64,000 nt of DNA, from assembly GCF_028640845.1 (NCBI RefSeq), contig NC_080539.1:300931516-300995515 (forward strand), read 5' to 3'. The notes below the pieces were generated by a model. That model saw only the letters and a program-made list of their open reading frames with translations, ran no database searches and was not told where the DNA came from. The DNA comes from Ahaetulla prasina (taxonomy: Eukaryota; Chordata; Lepidosauria; Squamata; Colubridae). Of the stretch, positions 44,561 to 55,097 are shown piece after piece. The translations under genes were made by a program, and so were the position numbers. The first letter of the stretch is position 1; the number at the start of each line of letters is the position of its first letter.

Positions 44561-45955
44561 AGACAATATCAGTTATATGTTCAATATATGTTCAATAAAG
44601 TTGGAAAAGCAAACTATTAAACAAATGTTCCTCCTGTTCCATATTTTATTATTGACTTTCCTATCAATCTCTGTTATCAGAGCAGAGTGCTTTACATGTA
44701 ACTAATTCCAGCAACTCCTGGTAAATTGGCCTCAACAGGCAGAACAACCTGTCAAGTATTTCTGGTCTTAGAAACTAAACATAGTGTAATTGGCCAGAGA
44801 ATACAACAGCTGTCATCTAGACTAGGAAGCCCCCCCACTCAAAAAAAAATGGGGAAAAAGATAAAGATACATTTTTGTATTCCTGGCAAGAAAACTAAGT
44901 GAATGAATTCATGAACTAATCAGGATTTGAGACTGACTTGAAGTTACCTTTTGTACTATAAAACTTATTAAAGATTTTTACCTCCTGGGGAAACTCCTCC
45001 AGGACTACCAGTATATAGCGGGTATTCAGGAGAACAATACTCTACAGAGATTATGTAATTTCTCTTATTGCTAAGGGAAATGAGATGGCCCAATATTTGA
45101 GCTAAGCTTGTATAAGGATTAAGGACTATCAAAGATAGTTAAAGTAAAACCCAATGGAAATATCTATGCAAATACTACCACAGAAGGCCATGCAATCATA
45201 ATTACAAAACACAAATATTAGTTTTGCCTAACCAATAGAAATTTAAATATTCCTGAGCAACATGCCATAATTTACTGTGTTTACACATCTTTAACCATGG
45301 TTTGCCTTGCTGTGGTTTGCTGAATAAATTAGCATTTTAATTGGCTAGGAACAGATAAACAGACAAGGTTGGTTCAAATACATTTAACCCAAATCAAACA
45401 AGCCACATGATTTAGCATGTTGTATAAACTCAGTCAACATCTGTCCATAATATACTGAATTATGGTCTTTTGAAACAAAAGGTATCACAGGAACCCAATC
45501 AATTATAATTTATTCGAAGAATTTTGTTTAAGAAACTGAAGTCATCTTGTGAACATAGGCATTCTGTCTATGTTAGCAGAATATAATTATAAATATGAAA
45601 ATCTGAACTGAAAGTCATTTTGAGCAACAGTAATTAACAACTATTGATTCTAACGTGCCTTTTAAATTTTACTTCTGTTCTAGTATTGTTAACAATAATT
45701 GGATCAATAGATTTTTACCATGAGATAATCCCTGTTTGAATATTGTTAAAAGCTTCATTTGCATAGCTAACTTCCTGGTGATTTGGCATCAGATCTACAA
45801 ACCAAGAATAACCTCAGCTTGCCAGAAGGGGGTATCTTGGGCAGCATTCCTGCAACTTTGCAGCATCAAGTCAATTGTTACGGTACTTCTTGCTTTTCTT
45901 TTTTAAGTGTTATAAATAAGTTTAAGTACTTAGGTGTAAGCAGGAACAATCCCTA

Positions 45956-46006
45956 TGGAACTGTGAGAACTAGCTTACTTGATTAGTTACTTATTTTAGT
46001 ATTTTT
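45956..46006. repeat. 51-bp direct repeat, left copy
   Basis: Starts tggaactgtgagaac and ends tagtattttt. Matches 46293-46343 at 49 of 51 positions. Together they bracket a 286-bp segment with a CR1 3' end. Confidence 0.88.
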
Positions 46007-46292
46007 TTTTGTACCTTGATGAAGGTATCTTTTCTTTTATGTACACTGAGAGCATATGCACCAAGACAAATTCCTTGTGTGTCCAATCACACTTGGCCAA
46101 TAAAAATTCTATTCTATAAGCCTGCAACTCAGTACATCCTTATAGACACTTAATACATAAATGCAATGTAGATGCTGATAGATGAGACTATTTGTAGCTC
46201 AGTGTTCAACTACTAGATCTGTTACCTAGTTTGGTGATGAAACATCTACAAAAAACCCACCAAACTCAGAGAGAACCAAGGATCCTGTACAG
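46007..46292 (+). mobile_element. Truncated CR1/L3 3' end with co-duplicated flank (arm 2)
   Basis: 46011-46117 is the CR1/L3 3' end (gtaccttgatgaagg to ccaataaaaattctattct). 46118-46292 is non-CR1 flank matching arm 1 in reverse. The segment is bracketed by the 51-bp direct repeats, as if the CR1 and its 3' flank moved together. Confidence 0.65.
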
Positions 46293-46343
46293 TGGAACTG
46301 TGAGAACCAGCTTGCTTGATTAGTTACTTATTTTAGTATTTTT
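46293..46343. repeat. 51-bp direct repeat, right copy
   Basis: Partner of 45956-46006 (49 of 51 identical). Confidence 0.88.
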
Positions 46344-46757
46344 CTAAAGCATGTTTTCCTGAGATTTTGTCCACTTCATCAGGGGCATGAAGTATTTTTA
46401 TGCAAGCAGCGTTGCTACTGAAAGCCATAAAACACCAGCTCCTTGTTGCTATCCAGTGCAGTGCAGTTGCAGCCTAGATCTATTTTAAAGCATCGAAGAA
46501 CCTGGATAGTTTCTGAACAATGGCTTAATGATTGGAACTAGTGACAATAGATGGAAGGAGGTTTGGCGTTTTTCTATTTCACTTTCTTGTATAGTCACAG
46601 AGTAGTGAAATAAAAAAGGATCAGTATAGTTGGAGGAACTTTATTGCAAAGGCACTCTAGTCTTTAGTCTCTGTGTTAGAGCTTGGAAGAGAGCTAACCT
46701 CTCTTTTTAAAAAAATCAAGCCTCTTTTCCAAATTTCAGGCTAAACAATGTCTAGAT

Positions 46758-46890
46758 CAGGGGCGTCAAACTCACAGCCCGTGGGCCAGATGCGTCACAT
46801 GCTGGCCATGCCCACCCAGTTTAGCAAAGGGGGAAAAAATCCCTATATGTCACATGACAATGACGTGATGACGTGAGTTTGACACCCCTG
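46758..46890. mobile_element. Small hAT-type element (GGGTGTCAAAC family)
   Basis: Starts CAGGGGCGTCAAACTC and ends GAGTTTGACACCCCTG. Octamers gtctagat and gtatagat match 7 of 8. 133 bp. Confidence 0.87.
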
Positions 46891-46973
46891 GTATAGATGA
46901 AGACAAATTATTCAGTAAATATCTGAACTTAAACTATATTTATTCAGAATTTAGTTATATTGGCTATGTTTAT

Positions 46974-47151
46974 TGTTAAGTTCGGGAAGTAACGAGGCTG
47001 GAGACCAGGGTAGTGACAACAGCTCTTTAATATAGGGTGAACCCAGCAACGTGGCTGGGGAAAAACCTCTCCTTATATACTGTTCAACCGGCGGCTTCAA
47101 CCAATCAGCAACGTGCTTGTTTCCCGCCCAAACATTTAAAGATACATAACA
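46974..47151 (-). repeat. 3' LTR of the Gypsy element
   Basis: 178 bp, identical by eye to the 5' LTR. Flanked on the outside by the TTTAT duplication. Confidence 0.93.
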
Positions 47152-47164
47152 CTCCTCCCCTCCC
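47152..47164 (-). other. Polypurine tract of the Gypsy element
   Basis: The minus strand reads GGGAGGGGAGGAG directly before the 3' LTR, the plus-strand primer position. Confidence 0.8.
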
Positions 47165-47202
47165 AGAAAACACTTTACCTATATTTACATATTATTTACA
47201 TG

Positions 47203-48540
47203 TTATTTTTCGACGTAGTCACGCAAATAACCTGGGCGTCTCCTGATTCTTTCGGACCTGCGCGGTTCAGTCCTTGGGAATGGGTTGAGCTGGTCGGAGG
47301 GGCTGGTTGGTCCTCCCACCTCTTTCTCTGGGGCATCCGGCCCCGGATTACTGCAGACTCTTTTCTTGGCCATCCGGTCTTGGATTACTTGCAGAGCTGT
47401 CCCTGCTGTTTCCAAAGGGAACCTGATGGTGTCGCTGGACCTCCGGGGACTCAGCTAAGTCTTGCGCCTCTCCCGGGTTAAAGTCAGCTGTGGGTTCAAA
47501 TAATGTTTGGTCATGGTCTGCTTCATTTAGCTCGGATTGCTCGGCTATTCGTTTTCTTATCTGATCTATGTGGCGTCTCCATACTCGGTTGTCTTTTAAC
47601 TCAACTAAGTATGATTTTGGACCGGTTGCTTTTATGATTTGCCCTGCCAGCCAACTTGGGCCGTCCCCATAGTTTCGTGCCCACACTTGATCGCCTATGT
47701 CCATTTCTCTAGTTTTCCAGTTCCCCTTGTAACCCTCTGGTGTGTAATGGGGATTTAAGCGGTCTAGTGGGCACGGGCTTCCGTCCCATCAATAATTCGG
47801 CTGGGCTTCTGCCTGTTGCAGTGCTGGGGTTCTATGCTGGACGCCAGAAAGAAATCTATCTTTGTTTGCCAGTCGCCTGGCTTGAGTCTTGACAATGCCT
47901 CTTTGCGCTCCGGACGGAACGCTCTGCAAGGCCATTCGGCGCGGGGTGGAAAGGCGCAGAGAGGGCATGTCGGATGCCCTCATCTGCCAGGTATTCCTCA
48001 AACTGGGTTGCCGTGGTGCGGGCGTTATCGGATACTAGCGTGTCGGGCAGCCCGTGGGTTGCAAACAGGTGCCTTAGGGCTGCGATTACAGCCTCGGCTG
48101 TCATGGATCTCATGAGAATGATTTCCAGCCATTTAGAAGCGTCGACTACCACTAGGAAGGTTTGGCCGTGGAAGGGCCAGCAAAATCAATGTGGATTCTC
48201 GACCAGGGCCCTTGGGGTTTTTCCCATTCCCTGACTGGGGCCGTTGGGGGTAGTGGTCTGGATTCCTGACAGGCCAGGCATTTCCCTACCCTCTCAGCAA
48301 TTTCTAAGTCCATGAGGGGCCACCACACATAGCTTCTTGCTAACCCCTTCATCCTTACGATCCCTGGGTGGCCCTCGTGGAGGAGGTCCAATACCTTTGC
48401 CCTCAATTTCTCCGGGATCACCACTCGATCCCCCCACAGCAGGCACCCCCCTTGAGCCGAGAGTTCTCCCCGCTTCTTCACAAATTCCTTAAAACGCTCG
48501 CCCGGCGCAGCGGGCCACCCTCTTTGCACCCAACCCAGTA
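47203..48540 (-). pseudogene. Gypsy integrase, frameshifted
   Basis: H2C2 zinc domain (HEGHPG...CLACQ) and the first catalytic Asp (IDFAGP) lie in one frame. The central core (SDNARTTATQFEEYL, HPAPNGLAER with the catalytic Glu) lies in a second frame after a shift near 48160. The C-terminal GPY/F-like region (GDQVWAR, WLAGQI, ATGPKSYLVEL) is in a third stretch (47348-47704). The end RRSERIRRRPGYL is reached after another shift near 47400. SDNA replaces the more usual SDNG. Not functional. Confidence 0.82.
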
Positions 48541-48609
48541 CAGTTCTTAAGGTAACGTCGGTATGATGCCCGAGCCACCTCCTTAGATGTGACTGGGCCA
48601 GAGTCAGAG

Positions 48610-49890
48610 AGTCAATCAGCAGTATGGGCGTCCCGGGTGGGGTCTTCGATTGCCCCTGGCAGTGGGCATCTGCTTAATCGTCCGCATGCCCCAGGTCTTT
48701 TCCTGGTCGATGCTGCAGCTTGTAGGAGTAAGCAGCCAAGAAGATAGTCCATCTGGTCAATCGGGTGAAAGTGCCACAGGCGTTGGTGATCGCCAGCCAA
48801 TATTCCTAGCAGGGGTCTATGGTCAGTGACAATTTCAAAGTTTCTGCCAAAGACATACTCGTGAAATTTCTTGACCCCTGACACTATAGCTAGGGCCTCT
48901 TTGTCCAATTGGCTATAGTTCCTCTCGGTTGAGGACATCGTTCTTGAATAGAATGCTATTGGGGCTTCTGTGCCATTTGGGAGTCTGTGGCTGAGCACTG
49001 CCCCCACTCCGTAAGGGGAAGCGTCGCAGACTAGAACCAATGGCAAATTGCTGTGATATTGGATTAGCAAGCTATTGCTCGAGAGTAAGTTTTTTACTGC
49101 TTCGAAAGCCCTTGCTTCCGCCTTCCCCCAAGACCATGCAGCATTCTTTCCTAACAATTTATGCAGCGGCTCGGCAATCGTTGCCTTGTTTTTTAAAAAA
49201 ACCGCGTAAAAATTCACTAAACCCAGGAAAGCCTGTAACTCTGTTTTGTTTTTTGGCGCTGGAGCCTTTCTTATTGCCTTGACCTTGCTCTCGGTGGGGT
49301 GAATTCCCTCTTTGTCAATTCTGTAGCCCAAGAATTCTACGGATTCTACCCCGATTTGGCATTTGTTCACTTTAAGCTTTAGACCGGCTGACCGGAAAAT
49401 GCCCAAAACTTTCCTTAGACGCTCCCCCAGTTCCTCTAAATTTTCTGCCGACACCAACACATCATCAAAATAGGGAACTACCCCGGGGAGCCCCTGTAGA
49501 AGTCGCTCCATTAAGTTTTGAAATAGACCTGGTGCCACACTCACCCCAAACTGCAACCGGGTGCACTTGAAAGCCCCCCTATGCGTCACGATTGTTTGGG
49601 CTTCGGCTGTAGCTGCGTCTACGGGTAGCTGTTGGTAGGCTTGGGCCAAATCTAGTTTAGCAAACACTTGCCCTTGTCCCAACGAGTGCAGCAAGTGTTG
49701 CACCACGGGAACTGGGTATGCGCTCTTTTGTAAGGCTTTGTTTAGCGTCGCCTTGTAATCAGCGCAGATTCTTACTGACCCATCTTGTTTTACCGGGGTG
49801 ACGATTGGCGTCTCCCATTTGGCGTGGTCGACAGGTACCAGTATCCCTTGCCTTATTAACTTGTCTATCTCCCTATCAATCTTGGCTTAA
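48610..49890 (-). pseudogene. Gypsy reverse transcriptase and RNase H
   Basis: RT blocks: TPIVTPVKQDGSVRIC, FAKLDLAQAYQQLPV, QFGVSVAPGLFQ, VPYFDDVLV (an FDD form of the YxDD box) and VEFLGYRID. RNase H follows: VCDASPYGVGAVL, DKEALAIVSGVK and TDHRPLLG. Near 48790 the frame slips by one and it slips back near 48685, so the last RNase H/tether part is garbled between two shifts. Confidence 0.85.
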
Positions 49891-49892
49891 GG

Positions 49893-50389
49893 GCAAAAGG
49901 TACCCTCCTTGCTTTTATCCTGATAGGGGCTACCTGGGGGTCTAGATTAAAGGAAATGGGGGTCCCCTTGTACTTGCCCAGGCAGTCCTTGAACACATCT
50001 TCGAATTCACTCATGAGTGCATCTTTAAGTTTAACATCACTTCTGTAGATGCCAGTCACTCCCATGCCCAATGCACGGAACCAGTCCAGTCCCAGCAAAC
50101 TTGGCAGGGTTCCTTCGACGATCGTGATGGGCAGGGTCTTCTTGTGTGGTCCGTACTCGACTCGGACAGAGGTGGTCCCTCGAACAGGGATGCGATTCCC
50201 TTGGTAGTCGTGGACTCGTAGCCGTTGTGTTTGCAGGTGGCGTTTCGCGACTGATGGCAAAGCTTTCGCAAGAGTGTCCCAGGACATGATTGTGATCGCT
50301 GACCGGTGTCCACTTCTAGTCGGCACGGCACTCCTTCTATTTTGGGCTTGGTGAAGATTTTCTTCTCCACCGGGTTGTGTGACCTATTA
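49893..50389 (-). pseudogene. Gypsy aspartic protease region, frameshifted at the active site
   Basis: The minus strand reads LEVDTG in one frame (about 50306-50326), then SAITIMSW in the next frame. A one-base loss therefore sits exactly after the catalytic DTG. The GLDWF block near the protease end is intact. A second one-base loss near 49890 separates this region from RT. This copy cannot make active protease. Confidence 0.8.
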
Positions 50390-51352
50390 TCACAGTCGTT
50401 TGATTGAGTTCGCGCCTTTTTTGTTTGAGCCAATCGCGGGTCGCCTTGCCGATTCCGCGCTCTGATTGGCTGATTTGAATTTTCGGCGGGAAGGTTGGGG
50501 AGCTCGACAGACTTGAGCCAGGTGCCCCTTCTTCTCGCACCGCCGACATGTAGCGTCCTTAAACTTGCACTGTTGGCGATGGTGTTGACCCCCGCAACTT
50601 CCGCACTCGTTCCGGTCTTCTTTTCCGCGTTTCTTGGTTCGACAAACCCCTTCCTCATCCTCACCGTCTGATTCGGTCTGGATCTCTTCGTGGTGTACCG
50701 GGGTTGGTTTTGTGCTCGCCGTCGGCGTGAGTGGCTTTTGCAGGGTCTCTGCCGCTTGGGTGGGCATCTCATGAGCTCTGGCTTCGTCCAGAGCGTTGGC
50801 CAGCGTTAGATTGCTTTTTGAAAGCAGTCGCCTCCGCAAACGCATGTCTCTGACCCCACGGATGAGTTGCTCTAGTAGCACCTCGTCCAGGTCTCGGTAC
50901 CCACAGTCTTTGGACGCTTTCCGCAGGGCGGCCATGTAGTCGCTTATGGATTCGCCCTCCAGCTGTCGGCGCTCTCCAAATTCAAAACGCCGCACGTATT
51001 TGGACGGCGTTGGTGCGAAATGGTTTTTAAGCAGGGTTTGCAGAGTTTGCCACGATACCGATTGTACCGGCGTTGGCTCTGCCAGGGCTTCCGCGATGTC
51101 GATGACCTCGGGACCGCAGTGGCTCAAGAAATATGCCCTTTTGCGGTTGTCTGGAACTCCTTGCAGTTCGTTGGCTTCTAGGAAGCTTTGAAGCGGGTCA
51201 TGTCGTTCCCATTTCTCTCTGGCTGGGTCAAACGGCGGGCGGAGTGTAACTTGCCATCTCCGCGTTTCTGCCCTGGGTTTGCTGGGTTCGGTTCTTCCGT
51301 GCTTCAGCTCGGTTCTGGTGCTCCTTAGCTTCGAAATCCCACCTTCGTCGCC
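50390..51352 (-). CDS. Gypsy Gag-like protein
   Basis: Open frame of about 320 codons (it stays open back into the LTR with no early ATG, so the start is uncertain). The capsid-like part begins FDPAREKWERHD and includes the LLKNHFAPTPS and GESISDYMAALRK blocks. Two CCHC-type zinc knuckles follow (CGSCGGQHHRQQC and CRRCEKKGHLAQVC) and a basic tail. The stop at 50390 precedes protease in another frame. Makes the virus-like particle shell and binds element RNA. Confidence 0.75.
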   Translation of the reverse strand, partial: GDEGGISKLRSTRTELKHGRTEPSKPRAETRRWQVTLRPPFDPAREKWERHDPLQSFLEANELQGVPDNRKRAYFLSHCGPEVIDIAEALAEPTPVQSVSWQTLQTLLKNHFAPTPSKYVRRFEFGERRQLEGESISDYMAALRKASKDCGYRDLDEVLLEQLIRGVRDMRLRRRLLSKSNLTLANALDEARAHEMPTQAAETLQKPLTPTASTKPTPVHHEEIQTESDGEDEEGVCRTKKRGKEDRNECGSCGGQHHRQQCKFKDATCRRCEKKGHLAQVCRAPQPSRRKFKSANQSAESARRPAIGSNKKGANSIKRL

Positions 51353-51353
51353 A
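51336..51353 (-). other. Primer-binding site, tRNA-Ser-like
   Basis: One base after the 5' LTR the minus strand reads TGGCGACGAAGGTGGGAT. The first nine bases are complementary to the 3' end of vertebrate tRNA-Ser(GCT), with small mismatches beyond. Use of tRNA-Ser has been described for Mag-type elements. Confidence 0.6.
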
Positions 51354-51354
51354 A

Positions 51355-51532
51355 TGTTAAGTTCGGGAAGTAACGAGGCTGGAGACCAGGGTAGTGACAA
51401 CAGCTCTTTAATATAGGGTGAACCCAGCAACGTGGCTGGGGAAAAACCTCTCCTTATATACTGTTCAACCGGCGGCTTCAACCAATCAGCAACGTGCTTG
51501 TTTCCCGCCCAAACATTTAAAGATACATAACA
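51355..51532 (-). repeat. 5' LTR of the Gypsy element
   Basis: TGTTATG...CTTAACA on the minus strand (inverted TGTTA/TAACA ends). Contains a TATATAAGGAG promoter word. Identical by eye to 46974-47151. Confidence 0.93.
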
Positions 51533-51537
51533 TTTAT

Positions 51538-52060
51538 ATAATATTCAATCACTTAAAAATTAAATATATTACCCCAGTGTTACAGAGTTCGTGAAGCTAG
51601 GTGTGTCATGTGTACTTACATTAGGCTTTAGTTTCATATTCTGCTTTCTGTAGTCCAACAATGGCAACTGCTCTGCATTTGGATGACAGAATGAGTCTGA
51701 TAAATCTTGTATTATGAATAGAATGTGGGATACTGATTTATCCTGTTATAGAGGCTTATCATGAGGACCAGTTTGGTTCAGTGCTTAATGTGATGCCCCA
51801 TTTGCAGGAAACTCCTTCTCAGCCCTAGGAAGAGCATAGTGTAATAGCAAAATGCTTCTGAAAGTGTTGTCTAGAAAACTGCATGAATTTGTCCATGCAG
51901 CTATCAGGAAACAAGTTTGTTTCAAATGAAAAAAATAATTGAGTAGCAGGTCATGGAAATGTTGACATTGTTTCCAACAGAACTTTCCCACAAACAAGTA
52001 ACCTTGAGGAAATAATCAACAGTTATGGTAATCTTTAAGTTAAAATTAAGTGGATGGAAT
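51538..52060. other. Intergenic, nothing recognised
   Basis: AT-rich, no coding or repeat signal that I can name. Confidence 0.5.
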
Positions 52061-52061
52061 G

Positions 52062-53095
52062 GAATGGAATAACAGAGTTAGAAAGGGACCTTGGAGGTCT
52101 TCTAGTCCAACCTTCTGCCCAGGCAGGAAACCCTATACCATTTCAGACAAGTAGTTGTCTAATCTCTTCTTAAAAACTTCCAGTGTTGGAGCATTCACAA
52201 CTTCTGGAAGCAAATTGTTCCACTCATTAATTGTTCTGTCAGGAAATTTTTCCTTATTCTAGATTTCTTCTCTCTTTGATTAGGTTCCATCCATTGCTTC
52301 ATGTCATGCTTTGAGGTGCTTTGGAGAATAGCTTGAATCCCTTTTCTCTGTGGCAGATCTGAGATATTGGAACAATTGTATCATGTCACCCTGAGTCCTT
52401 CTTTTCACTGAACTAGACATACCCAATTCCATATGTTTTACCCTCCAGTGGCCTAATCATCTTTGTTGCTCTTCTCTGCATCTTTCTAGAGCAGGGTTGT
52501 CAAACTCCTGGCCCATGGGCTGGATGAGTCACGCGCTGGCCATGCCCATGCCCAGTTTAGCGAAGGGGGGGAAAGTCCTGATACATCACGTGACGCCACC
52601 ATGATGATGATGTGAGTTTGACACCCCTGTTCTACAGCCTCAACATTTTTTTTACATCGTGGCGACCAAAACTAGATGCAGTATTCCAAGTGTGGTATTA
52701 ACACTTCACGTGATCTCAGTTCTATTCCGCTGTTAATGCAGCCTAGAACTGTGTTGGCTTTTTTGGCAGGTGCAGTACACTGCTGGCTCATATTTAAATG
52801 ATTGTCCACTAGGACTCCAAGATCCATCTCACAATTACTACTATTTAGCCAGGTACCACCTATACTATATCTGTGCATCTGGTTTTTCTTGCATAAATGT
52901 AAAACCTTACTTTTTTTTTACCATTGAATTATATTTTATTATATAGCGCCCAATGTTCAAGACTGTCAAGATCCCTCTGTATCTTAAAAGCTTATCTTCT
53001 GGAGTGTTGGCTATTCCTGCCAGGTTGGTGTCATTTGCAAAGTTGATGAGCTCCCCATCTATCCCCTCATCCAAATCATAGATGAAGATGTTTTG
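52062..53095 (-). mobile_element. CR1 LINE 3' part (RT C-terminus and 3' UTR)
   Basis: The minus strand encodes DLGVLVDNHLNMSQQC, AKKANTVLGCINSGI and PHLEYC (52672-52878), the CR1 RT C-terminal pattern. Further left is the CR1 3' UTR pattern (gaccttggaggtcttctagt, tccagtgttggagcattcac) ending in a GGAAT-type tail near 52062. A hAT element splits it at 52492-52629. 5' truncated. Confidence 0.83.
52492..52629. mobile_element. Small hAT-type element (GGGTGTCAAAC family) in the CR1
   Basis: Starts CAGGGTTGTCAAACTC and ends GAGTTTGACACCCCTG. Octamers ttctagag and ttctacag match 7 of 8. Confidence 0.87.
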
Positions 53096-54660
53096 CTAAG
53101 CAGACTTGCTGCTAACTTGGGCCAAATTGGAGTTTTTATTTCTTATTTGACAGTTAAATATAGAATATATTTGACCAGAATGTAATTGGGCAGGGCAATT
53201 GATCAGAAATCTGTGAAAAGAAAAGCCATAGAAACGTTAGGATTGGATTAAATCCAATCCTTTATTTGGTAAGGAGAATCCATGTTGAAGTAACACTGAT
53301 AGATGGATATCTAGTTTCTTCTTTTAAACATCCATTAAACAAGAGCTCATCAAGTCACTGGTAACCACTGTCAAATTGCTCTTAATTCGAAGTTTTTCTT
53401 ATTTTTTTAACATTCAACATGCAGTTCCATTTTTCATGTCCTGACTCTGATACATTAATAATCTTCACCTTTTCCTGTTTGACACTATTCAGCTGTCATA
53501 GACCTCTCTGTCATCTCTTTTAAAGGCAAAGCTTGTCCAGCTCTTTCATTTCAATGCAGTCTACAGTATTGAATTCATTTCAGCCCAAAGATCTTCATAT
53601 TAAATTTTCTATACTGTAAAAATATAGTTCTCATTAAATATTTCACTTTGCTTGTTGCCTCTTTGATCAAGACCATTTGCCTTCAATTCCCCTTCAACAT
53701 CTGCTATATACTTTCAATATTCTTCCTAAGGGTCTATAGATACTAGGGAAAAAAACCCAGAAATCTAATTTGCTTAACCAGTTCTTTCACTGAAAGCCTT
53801 CCTTCCAATGGTCCTTTCCTGTTTTCTGGTTGCCTAGTAACCTCAACCTCTGTTTGTCTCCATTAATTTCCTTCCTAACCTCTTCTCTCTCCCCCTCCCC
53901 TTAATACATGATAACATTCAAACACACTACAATACGTTTTTCTTCTCTGTGCCTCTCTAACACTATCTCTTGAAGATTGCCAAATGGCCAACATATGGAG
54001 GGCAGTCTGTTGTTTTTCTTTGTGACAAATCAGAAGCCATTTAATGACTTTTTCTCATTAATAGAGCAGACATTTTACAGCTGAGGAGGCAGAAAGTTTT
54101 ATTTTGCACACCTACAAGCACAGTGCTAGGATAGCCTCATACTAAGCATCTTAAAGGCGTATTTATGAGTCTTCAAGAATGGTTCATTATCTCATGACCC
54201 TCTTTTTTGTTTCTGCATCAGGAATCTAAGTATTAGCTTCTCAGTTTCCAGGGACGGATTTCCTGAATCCCCATCCTGAAATGGGGAAATTTGATTTGCT
54301 TGTCATATTGGCTCCAGTCAAGCTATTCATAAATTGAACATCAGCTGCTCCCTATATGTAAAATTTAGTGTTGCTGGCACAGAGTGCTTCTGTATAGAGG
54401 GGAGTATTGTTTCAGATGAGCCACTGAAGGGATTTATGCTACTTCTCTTATTTAAACTGCCTTGCTAATAGCATGTGAACTTCCCAGGACCCATCCCTCT
54501 AGTCCCTGCAGCGGTTGCTAATGCAGCCATGTCATAACTCTTAAGAAGAAGAGATATTGAATAGTCCTTGCTGTTGTAGGAAGAAAAATCCAGTCCAGTT
54601 TCAAGCTGGGAGAAACACACTGGAAATAAAATGGAAGCTGGCTGGTTGGAAAGAAGGTCT
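53096..54660. other. Intergenic, nothing recognised
   Basis: No coding frame or repeat family I can support on either strand. Confidence 0.5.
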
Positions 54661-54662
54661 CT

Positions 54663-55097
54663 GTTTATTTGCAGATCCCTCGCATCCTGGACATAAACTG
54701 TTTCAACTCCTACCCTCAAAACGACGCTATAGAGCACTGCACACCAGAATAACTAGACACAAGAACAGTTTTTTCCCGAAGGCCATCACTCTGCTAAACA
54801 AATAATTCCCTCAACACTGTCAGACTATTTACTGAATCTGCACTACTATTAATCGTTTCATAGTTCCCATCACCAATCTCTTTCCACTTATGACTGTATG
54901 ACTATAACTTGTTGCTGGCAATCCTTATGATTTATATTGATATATTGATCATCAATTGTGTTGTAAATGTTGTACCTTGATGAACGTATCTTTTCTTTTA
55001 TGTACACTGAGAGCATATGCACCAAGACAAATTCCTTGTGTGTCCAATCACACTTGGCCAATAAAATTCTATTCTATTCTATTCTATTCTATTCTAT
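54663..55097 (+). mobile_element. CR1/L3 (Snake1-type) LINE 3' end with (ATTCT)n tail
   Basis: Begins with the end of the RT frame (DPSHPGHKLFQLLPSKRRYR, KNSFFPKAITLLNK, stop near 54805). The 3' UTR continues to ggccaataaa and a run of about five ATTCT units. Nearly identical to 60897-61247. The microsatellite tail is typical of this snake LINE group. Confidence 0.85.

Larger units (their letters stand above)
46974..51532 (-). mobile_element. Full-length Ty3/Gypsy (Mag-like) LTR retrotransposon, defective
   Basis: 4.56-kb element with two LTRs identical by eye (46974-47151 and 51355-51532, 178 bp each) and a perfect 5-bp duplication TTTAT (46969-46973, 51533-51537). Read on the minus strand: 5' LTR, tRNA-Ser-like primer site, gag with two zinc knuckles, protease, RT, RNase H, integrase with a GPY/F-type C-terminus, polypurine tract, 3' LTR. 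Gag knuckle pattern and integrase end fit the Mag/K02A2.6-like branch. Pol is broken by several frameshifts. Identical LTRs imply a very recent insertion. Confidence 0.92.
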
